Of a stretch of DNA of 57,461 bases, positions 8,529 to 16,237 are shown piece after piece. Position numbers and translations under genes: made by a program. The stretch lies in contig CAYGZQ010000020.1 of NCBI GenBank assembly GCA_964354375.1, positions 1 through 57,461 of the forward strand, read 5' to 3'. Position 1 is the stretch's first letter; the number at the start of each line of letters is the position of its first letter. The notes under the pieces are model-generated. The model searched no databases and was not told where the DNA came from. It saw nothing but the letters and a program-made list of their open reading frames with translations. This DNA comes from CAYGZQ01 sp964354375 [NCBI: uncultured Planctomycetota bacterium]. GTDB taxonomy: Bacteria; JAJVIF01; JAPKYR01.

Positions 8529-9491
8529 ATGAGCGAAGGAGTAACCCTGTACGATGTAGCGATAATCGGGGGAGGTCCGGGGGGGATGACAGCGGGCATC
8601 TATGCGGGTCGGGGCCTGCTGAAAACCCTTATTATCGATAAGGGAGCGCTCGGGGGAGCGGTCCTTCTGTCGTCCCAGTATGACAATTTCCCCGGATTTC
8701 CCGGCGGCGTTACGGGATTCGAGCTCGCGGAGCGCATCGAGACTCAGCTCAGGGAGCACGACGTGGAGATCGTGATGGACGATGTGAAGTCGCTGGAGGT
8801 GCTGGACGGGGGTCCGTTGTTCAGGGTTGTCGGCGGCTCGAAGGAGTACCGGGCCAAGGCGGTCATAGTAGCGACAGGCAGCAATCCGAGGCCTCTTGCG
8901 GTTAAGGGCGCGAAGGGGAAACTCGGGAGAGGCATCTCCACGTGTGCGGTGTGCGATGCAGGATTTTATCGGGGAAAGGACGTCGGAGTAGTGGGGGGAG
9001 GCGACAGCGCGGTCGAGGAGGGCATCTATCTCACGAAATTCGCGAGCTCGGTGACCATCATACATCGCCGCGATCAGCTCAGGGCCAAACAGGAGCTCGC
9101 CAAGGTGGCTCTCGGAAACCCGAAGATCAGGTTCGCGTGGGACAGCGTAGTTGAGGAGGTTCTGGGGGAGGACAGGGTGGCGGGCGTCAAGATAAGGAAC
9201 CTGAAGACGGGTGAGATCAGCCTATTGAACATCTCAGGCTTGTTCGTCTACATAGGCGCCACGGGAAACACCGAGTTCATCCACCTTCCACTGGAGATGG
9301 ATGAGTGGGGATACATAAAGGCGGGCCGCACGTGTGAAACGAGCATCCCTGGATTGTTCGCCGTAGGAGATGTGAGGTGGGAGCCGTTCAAACAGGCGAT
9401 CATCGCATGCGGCCAGGGCGCACACGCCGCACTGATGGCGGACAAGTACATCAAGACGATACCGTCTGAGGTGCTGGCCGGGTACGTGTAG
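8529..9491 (+). CDS. trxB: Thioredoxin-disulfide reductase
   Basis: This 320-residue flavoprotein has the FAD Rossmann motif IIGGGPGGMTAGIYAGRG, the redox pair CAVC in STCAVCDAGFYRGKDV, the NADPH motif GVVGGGDSAVEEG with IIHRRDQLRA, and the C-terminal FAD motif GLFAVGDVRWEPFKQ. It passes electrons from NADPH to thioredoxin in the cytoplasm. I chose ATG 8529 because the FAD motif begins 12 residues later; the frame is open from TTG 8499. It is a single-gene unit downstream of an extended -10 promoter. Confidence 0.95.
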   Translation: MSEGVTLYDVAIIGGGPGGMTAGIYAGRGLLKTLIIDKGALGGAVLLSSQYDNFPGFPGGVTGFELAERIETQLREHDVEIVMDDVKSLEVLDGGPLFRVVGGSKEYRAKAVIVATGSNPRPLAVKGAKGKLGRGISTCAVCDAGFYRGKDVGVVGGGDSAVEEGIYLTKFASSVTIIHRRDQLRAKQELAKVALGNPKIRFAWDSVVEEVLGEDRVAGVKIRNLKTGEISLLNISGLFVYIGATGNTEFIHLPLEMDEWGYIKAGRTCETSIPGLFAVGDVRWEPFKQAIIACGQGAHAALMADKYIKTIPSEVLAGYV

Positions 9492-9495
9492 GTAT

Positions 9496-10959
9496 CTACC
9501 CCTTGATGACGGCGAGCGGCAGGAGCCGGGCCACCTTGGTACTCAGACCGCTCTGGTGAGTTACCTCCACCACTTCATCCACATCCTTGTACGCCTCCGG
9601 CGCTTCCTCCACGAGGCCCTTCTCGCTTCCTGCGCGCACCAGGATTCCGCGACTGTTCATTTCCTTCATCAGGTCATTGTAGTCGATCTTCCGCTTGGCT
9701 TCATTTCTGCCCATCGCGCGACCGGCTCCGTGACAGGTTGAGCCGAAGGTCGCCTCCATGGCCTTCGGCTGCGCCCGAAGGACCCATGAGGCTGTGCCCA
9801 TGTCGCCGGGGATGAGCACGGGCTGGCCGACCTTGCGGTAGGCGTCGGGGACGTCCGGATGTCCGGCGGCAAACGCGCGGGTCGCGCCCTTCCGATGGAC
9901 GAGGAGCTTTCTCTTCTGCCCGTCGACAGTGTGATGCTCCCATTTGGCGATATTGTGGGCCACGTCGTAGACGATGTCGAGCCCGAGATTTTCGGCGGAA
10001 TCCGAGAGGACCCGCTCGAAGGCTGCGCGCACGAGGTGTACAAGTATGGACCGGTTTGCCCATGCAAAGTTAGCCGCACATGCCATCGCAGAGACATAGT
10101 CCCGGCCTTCCCTGCTCTCCAGAGGCGCACACGCAAGCTGGCGATCGGGCAGGTCGATGCCGTATTTTCCCACCGCGTCGCGCATGACTCGAAGCTGGTC
10201 GTCGCAGGTTTGATGTCCAAGACCGCGCGAGCCGGTATGGATCATGACGGTCAACATGTTCTCGGCAAGTCCGTACGTGTTGGCAGCCTCCCGGTCGAAG
10301 ATTTTCTCCACACGCTGGATTTCGAGGAAATGATTTCCGGCTCCGAGACTGCCGCACTGCCTTTTGCCGCGCTCGAGCGCCCGGGGGGTGAGGACGGAGG
10401 GATCGGCGCCGTCAAGGCACCCGCCCTCCTCGATGAACTGGAGGTCCTGCGGCCATGACATGCCCTCATCGACAATCGCAGCAGCGCCGTCGGTGAGAAG
10501 CTTCTGCATTTTCTTCCCTTCGAAAACGAAATCGCCGCCCTTGCCGACGCCAACCGGCACGTCGCGGAAAATCTGATTAATGAGAGCCTCGATCTGCCCC
10601 GACACCTCGCCGGCGTCCAGGTTGGTGCGCAGGAGACGCACTCCGCAGTTGATGTCGTAACCCACGCCGCCCGGGCTCACGATGCCGTTTTTCTTTGGAT
10701 CGAACGCCGCGACTCCCCCGATGACGAACCCGTAACCCCAGTGTATGTCGGGCATGGCGAGCGATCCCGCGACAATTCCCGGCAGGGTCGCGACATTCGC
10801 CACCTGGCTTAGGGCATTGTCCTTGAGCGCGAGCTGCAGGAGTCTTGGGGATACGTACAGGTAGCCGGGCACGCGCATGCCCTGCATGAAGCCTTTGTCA
10901 AGGCAATAGAGATTGTCGTCCAGCTTCGTGATATTCCGTTCCGACTTCTCTTCCGACAT
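9496..10959 (-). CDS. rtcB: RNA-splicing ligase RtcB
   Basis: The full 487-residue RtcB is intact. Visible motifs include GVGYDINCGVRLLRT with the metal-binding Asp and Cys, GAGNHFLEIQ, MIHTGSRGLGHQ, the HNIAKWEHH and HRKGATRAF histidine motifs, PGDMGTASWVL and CHGAGRAMGR with the His that becomes guanylylated. RtcB joins 2',3'-cyclic phosphate ends to 5'-OH RNA ends using GTP and manganese. The upstream gene on the same strand (43 nt away) is archease, its activating cofactor, so this is an RNA repair operon. It is convergent with trxB, 4 nt from that stop. Confidence 0.97.
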   Translation of the reverse strand: MSEEKSERNITKLDDNLYCLDKGFMQGMRVPGYLYVSPRLLQLALKDNALSQVANVATLPGIVAGSLAMPDIHWGYGFVIGGVAAFDPKKNGIVSPGGVGYDINCGVRLLRTNLDAGEVSGQIEALINQIFRDVPVGVGKGGDFVFEGKKMQKLLTDGAAAIVDEGMSWPQDLQFIEEGGCLDGADPSVLTPRALERGKRQCGSLGAGNHFLEIQRVEKIFDREAANTYGLAENMLTVMIHTGSRGLGHQTCDDQLRVMRDAVGKYGIDLPDRQLACAPLESREGRDYVSAMACAANFAWANRSILVHLVRAAFERVLSDSAENLGLDIVYDVAHNIAKWEHHTVDGQKRKLLVHRKGATRAFAAGHPDVPDAYRKVGQPVLIPGDMGTASWVLRAQPKAMEATFGSTCHGAGRAMGRNEAKRKIDYNDLMKEMNSRGILVRAGSEKGLVEEAPEAYKDVDEVVEVTHQSGLSTKVARLLPLAVIKG

Positions 10960-11002
10960 GGTCTCGTCTCACTGTTTCCCAGATACCTTTTACCACGAAC
11001 TT

Positions 11003-11440
11003 CTACGTGTCGAAAACGATCCTGGCCTGAAATCGTCCTTCGACCTGCCTCACTTCGAGGTCGGAGTAGGTGGCGGCTTTGATGTGACCGATCTCTTTTG
11101 TCTCGTTCGCAGCCACGGGTCGACAGCGCAGCACGGCGTCGAGCGTCTTCCCATCGTACTTCAGCGATTGCAGGCTGATCGGCACGAGCTCTTCGACCTC
11201 CATGAGATAGATGCACTCGTTCAGGAAATCTACGAGGGCGGGCTCTATTGCGCAACCCGAGAGATGAAGATGATATTCGGTGATTTCTACTCCCGATGGA
11301 GCGGACTTGTCGAATTCGAGAGTGCCGAGGAGGCCGTCGAGCGCGGCGTAGAAGAGGCCGACGGGTTCCGACGCGGACACGGCAATCGCGAGGTCGGCGG
11401 TATGCGGTGCAGGCTCCCAGGTGTAGCTCGGTTCGGGCAT
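11003..11440 (-). CDS. Archease, RtcB activator
   Basis: The 145-residue protein has the archease N-terminal signature (PAPHTADLAIAVSASE, with the conserved Asp) and the typical end AATYSDLEV...GRFQARIVFDT. Archease speeds guanylylation and turnover of RtcB and relaxes its nucleotide use. It is the first gene of the operon. AGGAT lies 7 nt before the ATG. Length is standard for the family (about 140). Confidence 0.93.
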   Translation of the reverse strand: MPEPSYTWEPAPHTADLAIAVSASEPVGLFYAALDGLLGTLEFDKSAPSGVEITEYHLHLSGCAIEPALVDFLNECIYLMEVEELVPISLQSLKYDGKTLDAVLRCRPVAANETKEIGHIKAATYSDLEVRQVEGRFQARIVFDT

Positions 11441-11474
11441 GAGATTATCCTAACCCCCCCTGTAGTTCGAGAGC

Positions 11475-11533
11475 GGGGACAGGCACCCCGATTTCGCCCC
11501 GCCGCGGCGGACGAAATCGGCGTGCCAGTCCCC
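11475..11533. repeat. Imperfect 23-bp inverted repeat before the archease gene
   Basis: Bases 11475-11497 pair with 11511-11533 with about three mismatches, leaving a 13-nt GC-rich loop. The arms share GGGGAC, GGCAC and CCGATTTCG. It sits between the ComM gene (stop at 11582) and the archease start on the same strand. It is unrelated in sequence to the other long inverted repeats here. Confidence 0.8.
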
Positions 11534-11581
11534 TTTCGCCGGTCCGATTCTACGAAAGGAAGGGGACGGAATCAATCTTGA

Positions 11582-13117
11582 CTAGGAGTTTGTCCGGTCG
11601 AGCATCCTGTACTGAATGGCCTCTGCGACATGCGCGGTGGTGATTCTCTCCACGCCGTCGAGGTCGGCGATCGTGCGGGAGATCTTGAACACCCTGTTGT
11701 AGGCTCTCGCGGACAGCCCGAGCGAATCGACCGCCCGCTTCAGAAGCGCGTGAGCCTCGTCCGGTATCCTGCAATGCTCGCGGATGTCTCTCTCGCTCAT
11801 CTGGCCGTTTGCCCAGATTCCCTGGCCCTTGAAGCGCGCTTCCTGCCTGTGCCTCGCTTCGTCGACCCTATGGCGGATGTCATCCGACGGCTCGCCTTCG
11901 GTCGGCACTCTCAGCTTGTCGAACGGAACGCGCGGAACGGTGATGTGGAGGTCGATGCGGTCGAGAAGCGGTCCGGAGATTCTCTGCCGGTACTGATGGA
12001 TTTTGGCCTGGGAGCAGGTGCATTCCTTGATGGAGTCGCCGTAGTATCCGCACGGGCACGGATTCATGGCGCATACCAGCATGAAGTTCGCGGGGAAGGT
12101 GAGAGTACCGCTCGCGCGGGAGATGGTGACCTTGCGATCCTCGAGCGGCTGACGCATGACCTCGAGAACGTCGCGCCTGAACTCCGGGAGCTCGTCGAGG
12201 AAAAGCACGCCCAGGTGCGCGAGCGAGACCTCGCCGGGGGAAGGTGTGGTGCCGCCTCCGACAAGTCCCGCAGCCGAAATGGTGTGATGCGGGGAGCGGA
12301 AGGGGCGGCGCTTGACAAGCCCGTTGCCGTCGCCGACCAGCCCCATGATCGAGTGGATTTTCGTGATATCGAGGGCCTCTTCGAAGGAGAGCTCCGGGAG
12401 GATCGTGCCGAGACGCTTGGCGATCATGCTCTTTCCGCTGCCCGGCGGACCCATCATGAGGAGGTTGTGGTGACCGGCTGCGGCGATCTCGCAGGCCCGT
12501 TTCGCCGCTTCCTGTCCCCTGACCTCGAAGAAATCGATTGACTGAGCGTACTCCGCCTTTTGCGGAACGTGACCGTTCTTGAACGGCGACAGGCGCGTGT
12601 ATCCGCCAAGGTGGTCGATGATCTCGCGGAGGTGTCCGATGGGGAAGACATCGATTTTCGACACGAGCGCCGCTTCATAGCGGTTGGCGTGGGGACATAC
12701 GAGCCCGGTACGCTGTTCCTCGCCTGCGCGGATGGCGGTGGGGAGGACGCCCGGGACCGATCGCACGTTGCCGTCGAGCGCGAGCTCTCCGACGACATGA
12801 AGGCCCCCGAGTTCCTCGATGTCGATCTGCCCGGTGGCCCCGAGCACGCCGAGGGCGATGGGGAGGTCGTACATCGCCCCTGCCTTGCGGATGTCGGCGG
12901 GCGCGAGGTTCACTACTATACGTTTCAGCGGGAATGCGTAGCCGGAGTTCTGGATTGCCGCCCTCACCCTCTCGCGCGACTCCATCACCGCAGCGTCCGG
13001 AAGTCCCACCAGGTCGAACCTGGTGAGCCCCGACGAAATATCGACCTCCACCTCCACCGGCACAGCGTCGATGCCCAGTAGGGTGGAAGAATGAACGGTT
13101 GCCAGCATTGCGATCAC
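11582..13117 (-). CDS. comM: ComM/YifB family Mg-chelatase-like AAA+ ATPase
   Basis: The protein (511 residues) begins with the Lon-protease-like N-domain (VHSSTLLGIDAVPVEVEVDI, FDLVGLPDAAVMESRERVRA). The AAA+ core follows, with Walker A GPPGSGKSMIAKRL, Walker B VLFLDELPEF and GEVSLAHLG. There is a Cys-rich insert (CAMNPCPCGYYGD, then CTCS) and a C-terminal Mg_chelatase_C region (RAYNRVFKISRTIADLDG). ComM is a hexameric helicase that promotes branch migration during natural transformation. It lies divergent to a small conserved gene. Length and motifs are complete. Confidence 0.95.
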   Translation of the reverse strand: MIAMLATVHSSTLLGIDAVPVEVEVDISSGLTRFDLVGLPDAAVMESRERVRAAIQNSGYAFPLKRIVVNLAPADIRKAGAMYDLPIALGVLGATGQIDIEELGGLHVVGELALDGNVRSVPGVLPTAIRAGEEQRTGLVCPHANRYEAALVSKIDVFPIGHLREIIDHLGGYTRLSPFKNGHVPQKAEYAQSIDFFEVRGQEAAKRACEIAAAGHHNLLMMGPPGSGKSMIAKRLGTILPELSFEEALDITKIHSIMGLVGDGNGLVKRRPFRSPHHTISAAGLVGGGTTPSPGEVSLAHLGVLFLDELPEFRRDVLEVMRQPLEDRKVTISRASGTLTFPANFMLVCAMNPCPCGYYGDSIKECTCSQAKIHQYRQRISGPLLDRIDLHITVPRVPFDKLRVPTEGEPSDDIRHRVDEARHRQEARFKGQGIWANGQMSERDIREHCRIPDEAHALLKRAVDSLGLSARAYNRVFKISRTIADLDGVERITTAHVAEAIQYRMLDRTNS

Positions 13118-13186
13118 CCGGCCTTCAGAGACATTCCCGACGGGATCGGACCGCCCGAACCCGCCGTTCCCTTTTGACAGCGACCG

Positions 13187-13480
13187 ATGAACAGTCGTAG
13201 CATTTCGACCGTGAAAGAGCAGGAGTTGGAGGCGAATCTCATCGAGGCTCTCACCCGTCTCGGGGTGAAGATCCGCAGGGAGCGTCTGGAGGACGGCTCG
13301 GGCGGATTCTGTCGGCTTGACAGGGAGCCTCTCATTGTTCTCTCGAACGACCTCCCTCGGTCGAAACGCATAGAACTGTTTCTCGGCGCACTCAAACGAC
13401 TCGATACGTCAGGAATTTATCTCCCCCCCGCAATCAGAGATCGTCTCGAGGGAGAGGATGACACCCCTGACAATGGATAA
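13187..13480 (+). CDS. Small conserved hypothetical protein, 97 residues
   Basis: I do not recognise a characterised family. The protein is mixed alpha/beta, with an N-terminal helix (ELEANLIEALTRLGVKIRRERL), a GGFCRLD segment and a strand PLIVLSNDLPRSKRIELFLGALKRL. Similar short proteins of the GG-C form occur next to housekeeping genes in several phyla, so it is probably real. It starts 69 nt from the divergent ComM gene. Codon use matches its neighbours. Confidence 0.7.
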   Translation: MNSRSISTVKEQELEANLIEALTRLGVKIRRERLEDGSGGFCRLDREPLIVLSNDLPRSKRIELFLGALKRLDTSGIYLPPAIRDRLEGEDDTPDNG

Positions 13481-13521
13481 ACGGGGACGCAACCCGAAAG
13501 CTGACATCCTGCACCGAGGAA

Positions 13522-13577
13522 TCCGGACTGTGGCGCCCACAAGCGACTCCGCGAGCTTGTGGGCGTTTCGAATTATT
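13522..13577 (+). repeat. Dispersed palindromic repeat family B, copy 1
   Basis: An 11-bp perfect stem, CGCCCACAAGC (13534-13544) with GCTTGTGGGCG (13555-13565), is preceded by GTGG and followed by TTTCGAATTATT. Two relatives lie at 56618-56672 (same strand) and 56713-56763 (opposite strand), sharing the GTGGC start, the GAG(C/T)TTG core and the ATTATT tail. It sits in the gap between two convergent genes. Confidence 0.75.
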
Positions 13578-13584
13578 GGGGCAA

Positions 13585-13649
13585 CCCGGGAACCGATTTC
13601 GGCAAGGTGCGTCGGGAATTCTCGGCATGAATCGAAATGGGTTCCCGGG
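13585..13649. repeat. 17-bp inverted repeat with one mismatch
   Basis: CCCGGGAACCGATTTCG (13585-13601) is the reverse complement of 13633-13649 except at one position, with a 31-nt loop. The right arm ends directly at the stop codon of the convergent membrane protein gene. It is separate from the family B repeat just upstream. Confidence 0.85.
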
Positions 13650-15839
13650 CTACGTGCTATCGGCGGGCAGCTTGTTGACCGGTCCCTCTTCGTAGGGAAG
13701 GCACCAACCGGTGACGTCCGGAAGGTCGGGCAGGGACACATCGTCGGTCGCGGGGAGGTGGACTCTGTAGATGCGAAGCCCGCCGCCGGGTCCGGATCGA
13801 AACTCCTCCGTCAGAAGCCCGGCATTGATGAATCTCAGCAGGGTCCGGGCCATCTGCCAGTCGCGTCCCCATGACTGGAACATCACCATTTTTTCGCGCG
13901 TGAGAAGATGACGGCCTTCGCGAGCGCCGTCCTGCACGATCGGCAGACCGGCGAGCGCGCTCATGCGAAGAAATTCCTCGTCGGAGAGGATGTCCCCGAT
14001 GCCGAATTCATCCGCGCCTGCGCGAGTGGTGGTTATGTCGAGCCAGACCGCGTCGCGATCGTCGAGCACCGCCGAGAAAAATGCGATCCCGAAGCCGTGC
14101 CTGACCGATATGAGCGTCGTGTCAAGGATAAAATACGTGACGCCGAGATCGCGCCAGTTCGAGATGATCTGGGTCGGCTGAGAGTCCCACGGTACGATCA
14201 ATGACGATTCGATGCCGGGCTTGGCGATGATCGCGGGAGCCTCAATGTAATAGATTTTCGGATCGATCGAGAGAATGACGTCGGAGCGGGGATTGAGGTG
14301 TCCATTGGCCCAGACGAACGTCTCGTACCCGGGGACAGATTCGCTGACCGCGCGCTCGCCTGCGTCCGGGGAGGAGTATTGCGGGATCACCTCGATCGCT
14401 CGCTTTCCGGCCATGCAGAGGACGATAACGAAAGGCAGAGCGAGGACGATCGGCACGAGAATTCGTCCCATGGCGGGCCAGAGTCTTCGCGTCTCACTCA
14501 GCGCCCACGCGGACGACAGCGACAGGCACAGCCATGTGGGGAAGAGATATCGCGGGTACGCAGGCGCGAGGAAGAAATTGATCGCCATTGTCAGGAAAGC
14601 GAGAACGAGGATGATCCTCAGACTGAGAATCTGAGCCGAGCGGCGCGTTTCTCTTGGCGGCGCGATCACCCAGACAATCGCGGGCGGAAGCAGCGCGAGC
14701 CATGCGGGATGGACGGCCCAGTACCAGGGCCTGAGGTCCCAGTAATCCATGGTCAGATGCCAGAGATAGAAAAGGAATCCGACAAGACTGCGCGGATAAT
14801 CGGTCCGGGCGAACGACTCGATGGAAAAGCTTCCCCAGCGATCACCGGTGAGATTGAGGAGACTGCCCAGGAAGGGATAGAGCGGGTCGCCGGTCAGGAC
14901 GTAGCTGCGGATGTACCAGGGAAGCGGGATGAGCAGCGAGAGGAAAATCATCAGCATCGCAGGGCCAAGGGAATTGGAGAACTTGCCGGTGTCGCGGACC
15001 ATTTTCCAGAGGAAGACCGGGATGAACGCGGCAAGAAACAGAAGGCCGAGATGTTTTGTCGCCGACGCGCATCCGATCAGGAGCCCGATCAACACAACAC
15101 GGCCCCACGAGATCCCGCGCTGGGGTTCGAGAAGCAGTGCAAGCGCGAGTATACAGAACGTGAAGAAGGGGAGATCGATCACTCCGGGAAAAGGCGTCTC
15201 GAACGTCAGAGGAGCGCCCAGGAAAATGATGGCCGACCAGAGCCCGATGCGCGGACTGCCAATGCTCTTCCCCAGGGAGATCAGGGCCGCTGCGAGAGGA
15301 ATAAGAAAGACCCATGTCGTCGCGCCTGCAGCAAAAACGCCTCCCACCTTAAGTCCCAGTGTGAAGAGCATCTCGACGAGCGACGGGTAGTAGCTGAATG
15401 GAATCGCCGGAACGTCGACCAGTCCGCCCGCCCGAAGAAGCGCCTTTGGGAAAGCGTAATGGTGTACGGCTGCGTCCCAGCCGACCGCGGCGTTGCCTGC
15501 ATTGATGAGGTCGAGGAGCGCGAGAAGCCCGATCAAGGCCCAAAGGAAACGGTCCCAGGGCAGAGGGAATGCCGACGCCCATTGTGCCCAGCGCGCAGGA
15601 AGCCCCCTCAGTCGTCTAAGGGTAAGCGGGATAGTCAGGAGGAAAGGCAGCGCAATCGTCAGCCAGAACGTAAGGTCGGTGTAGCTGTCCAGGAATCCCT
15701 CGACCATCACGACATAACTGAGGACGGCGGATCCGATGCATAGAGACAGGCCCGTCCTCAGGTCGGGATCGAGATCGTGCGCAAGAGAGCCGACGATGAA
15801 CCGTCCCAGGTGATACAAAGGAGGAACGATCAATATCAT
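13650..15839 (-). CDS. Polytopic membrane glycosyltransferase-like protein (GT-C type)
   Basis: This 729-residue protein has about 12 membrane segments in residues 1-480 and a soluble C-terminal region of about 230 residues. After the second segment block it reads GWDAAVHHYAFPKALL and then YYPSLVEMLF, which resembles the first external loop of ArnT/PMT-like GT-C enzymes (acidic residue, then a Tyr/Pro motif). The sugar and acceptor are unknown. The track ATG is at 15839, but AAAGGAG lies 21 nt upstream. An in-frame CTG (15854-15852) with ideal spacing could be the true start, adding five residues. The 48-residue gene just upstream is probably co-translated. Confidence 0.78.
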   Translation of the reverse strand: MILIVPPLYHLGRFIVGSLAHDLDPDLRTGLSLCIGSAVLSYVVMVEGFLDSYTDLTFWLTIALPFLLTIPLTLRRLRGLPARWAQWASAFPLPWDRFLWALIGLLALLDLINAGNAAVGWDAAVHHYAFPKALLRAGGLVDVPAIPFSYYPSLVEMLFTLGLKVGGVFAAGATTWVFLIPLAAALISLGKSIGSPRIGLWSAIIFLGAPLTFETPFPGVIDLPFFTFCILALALLLEPQRGISWGRVVLIGLLIGCASATKHLGLLFLAAFIPVFLWKMVRDTGKFSNSLGPAMLMIFLSLLIPLPWYIRSYVLTGDPLYPFLGSLLNLTGDRWGSFSIESFARTDYPRSLVGFLFYLWHLTMDYWDLRPWYWAVHPAWLALLPPAIVWVIAPPRETRRSAQILSLRIILVLAFLTMAINFFLAPAYPRYLFPTWLCLSLSSAWALSETRRLWPAMGRILVPIVLALPFVIVLCMAGKRAIEVIPQYSSPDAGERAVSESVPGYETFVWANGHLNPRSDVILSIDPKIYYIEAPAIIAKPGIESSLIVPWDSQPTQIISNWRDLGVTYFILDTTLISVRHGFGIAFFSAVLDDRDAVWLDITTTRAGADEFGIGDILSDEEFLRMSALAGLPIVQDGAREGRHLLTREKMVMFQSWGRDWQMARTLLRFINAGLLTEEFRSGPGGGLRIYRVHLPATDDVSLPDLPDVTGWCLPYEEGPVNKLPADST

Positions 15840-15855
15840 TGCGAGAAGGCCCAGG

Positions 15856-16002
15856 TCAGACTCCTTTCTGCCCGCTCAGGAAATTCGCGATCAGGTTGAA
15901 GAGGAAAAGCGCATAGACGATCGCGACCCAAATCGCGATGAGGATACCGACCAGGAGGGCGGGTCGTTTGCCCGATGTGTTTCCGACAGGTGTCTCATCC
16001 AT
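15856..16002 (-). CDS. Single-span small membrane protein, 48 residues
   Basis: A short ORF starts at ATG 16002 and ends with TGA at 15856. It reads MDETPVGNTSGKRP, then a hydrophobic helix of about 24 residues (ALLVGILIAIWVAIVYALFL), then FNLIANFLSGQKGV. Third positions are GC-rich as in neighbouring genes. Its stop lies just before the start of the 13650-15839 glycosyltransferase gene, and the SD of that gene lies within this ORF's last codons. Tight coupling suggests a subunit or stabiliser of the glycosyltransferase, which is inference. Confidence 0.65.
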   Translation of the reverse strand: MDETPVGNTSGKRPALLVGILIAIWVAIVYALFLFNLIANFLSGQKGV

Positions 16003-16062
16003 AACTCATTGATGATACCAGACGTGGTCGAGCGAAGTATAGGCTCCGGTGGATCGAGCTCC

Positions 16063-16166
16063 GGTAGCAGCTACCTTGATGCTCGCTACGCTCGCATCAA
16101 CGGTAGCAGCTACCGGATGAGCTACCGGATGAGGATAGCAGCTACCGGATGAGGATAGCAGCTACC
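16063..16166. repeat. Cluster of tandem and palindromic repeats (GGTAGCAGCTACC)
   Basis: The palindrome GGTAGCAGCTACC occurs at 16063-16075 and 16102-16114. Between them lies a TTGATGC/GCATCAA inverted repeat. Then a 20-bp unit (GGATGAGGATAGCAGCTACC) is repeated exactly at 16127-16146 and 16147-16166, preceded by a partial unit. The whole cluster fills the gap before the beta-CASP nuclease gene. No ORF fits it. Confidence 0.85.
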
Positions 16167-16237
16167 GGACGGCGTTTCCCATTCGAGTTTGGGCCTTTGA
16201 CTTGCAGGTTCGCGGATTCCTATACTGCTCATTCCGT

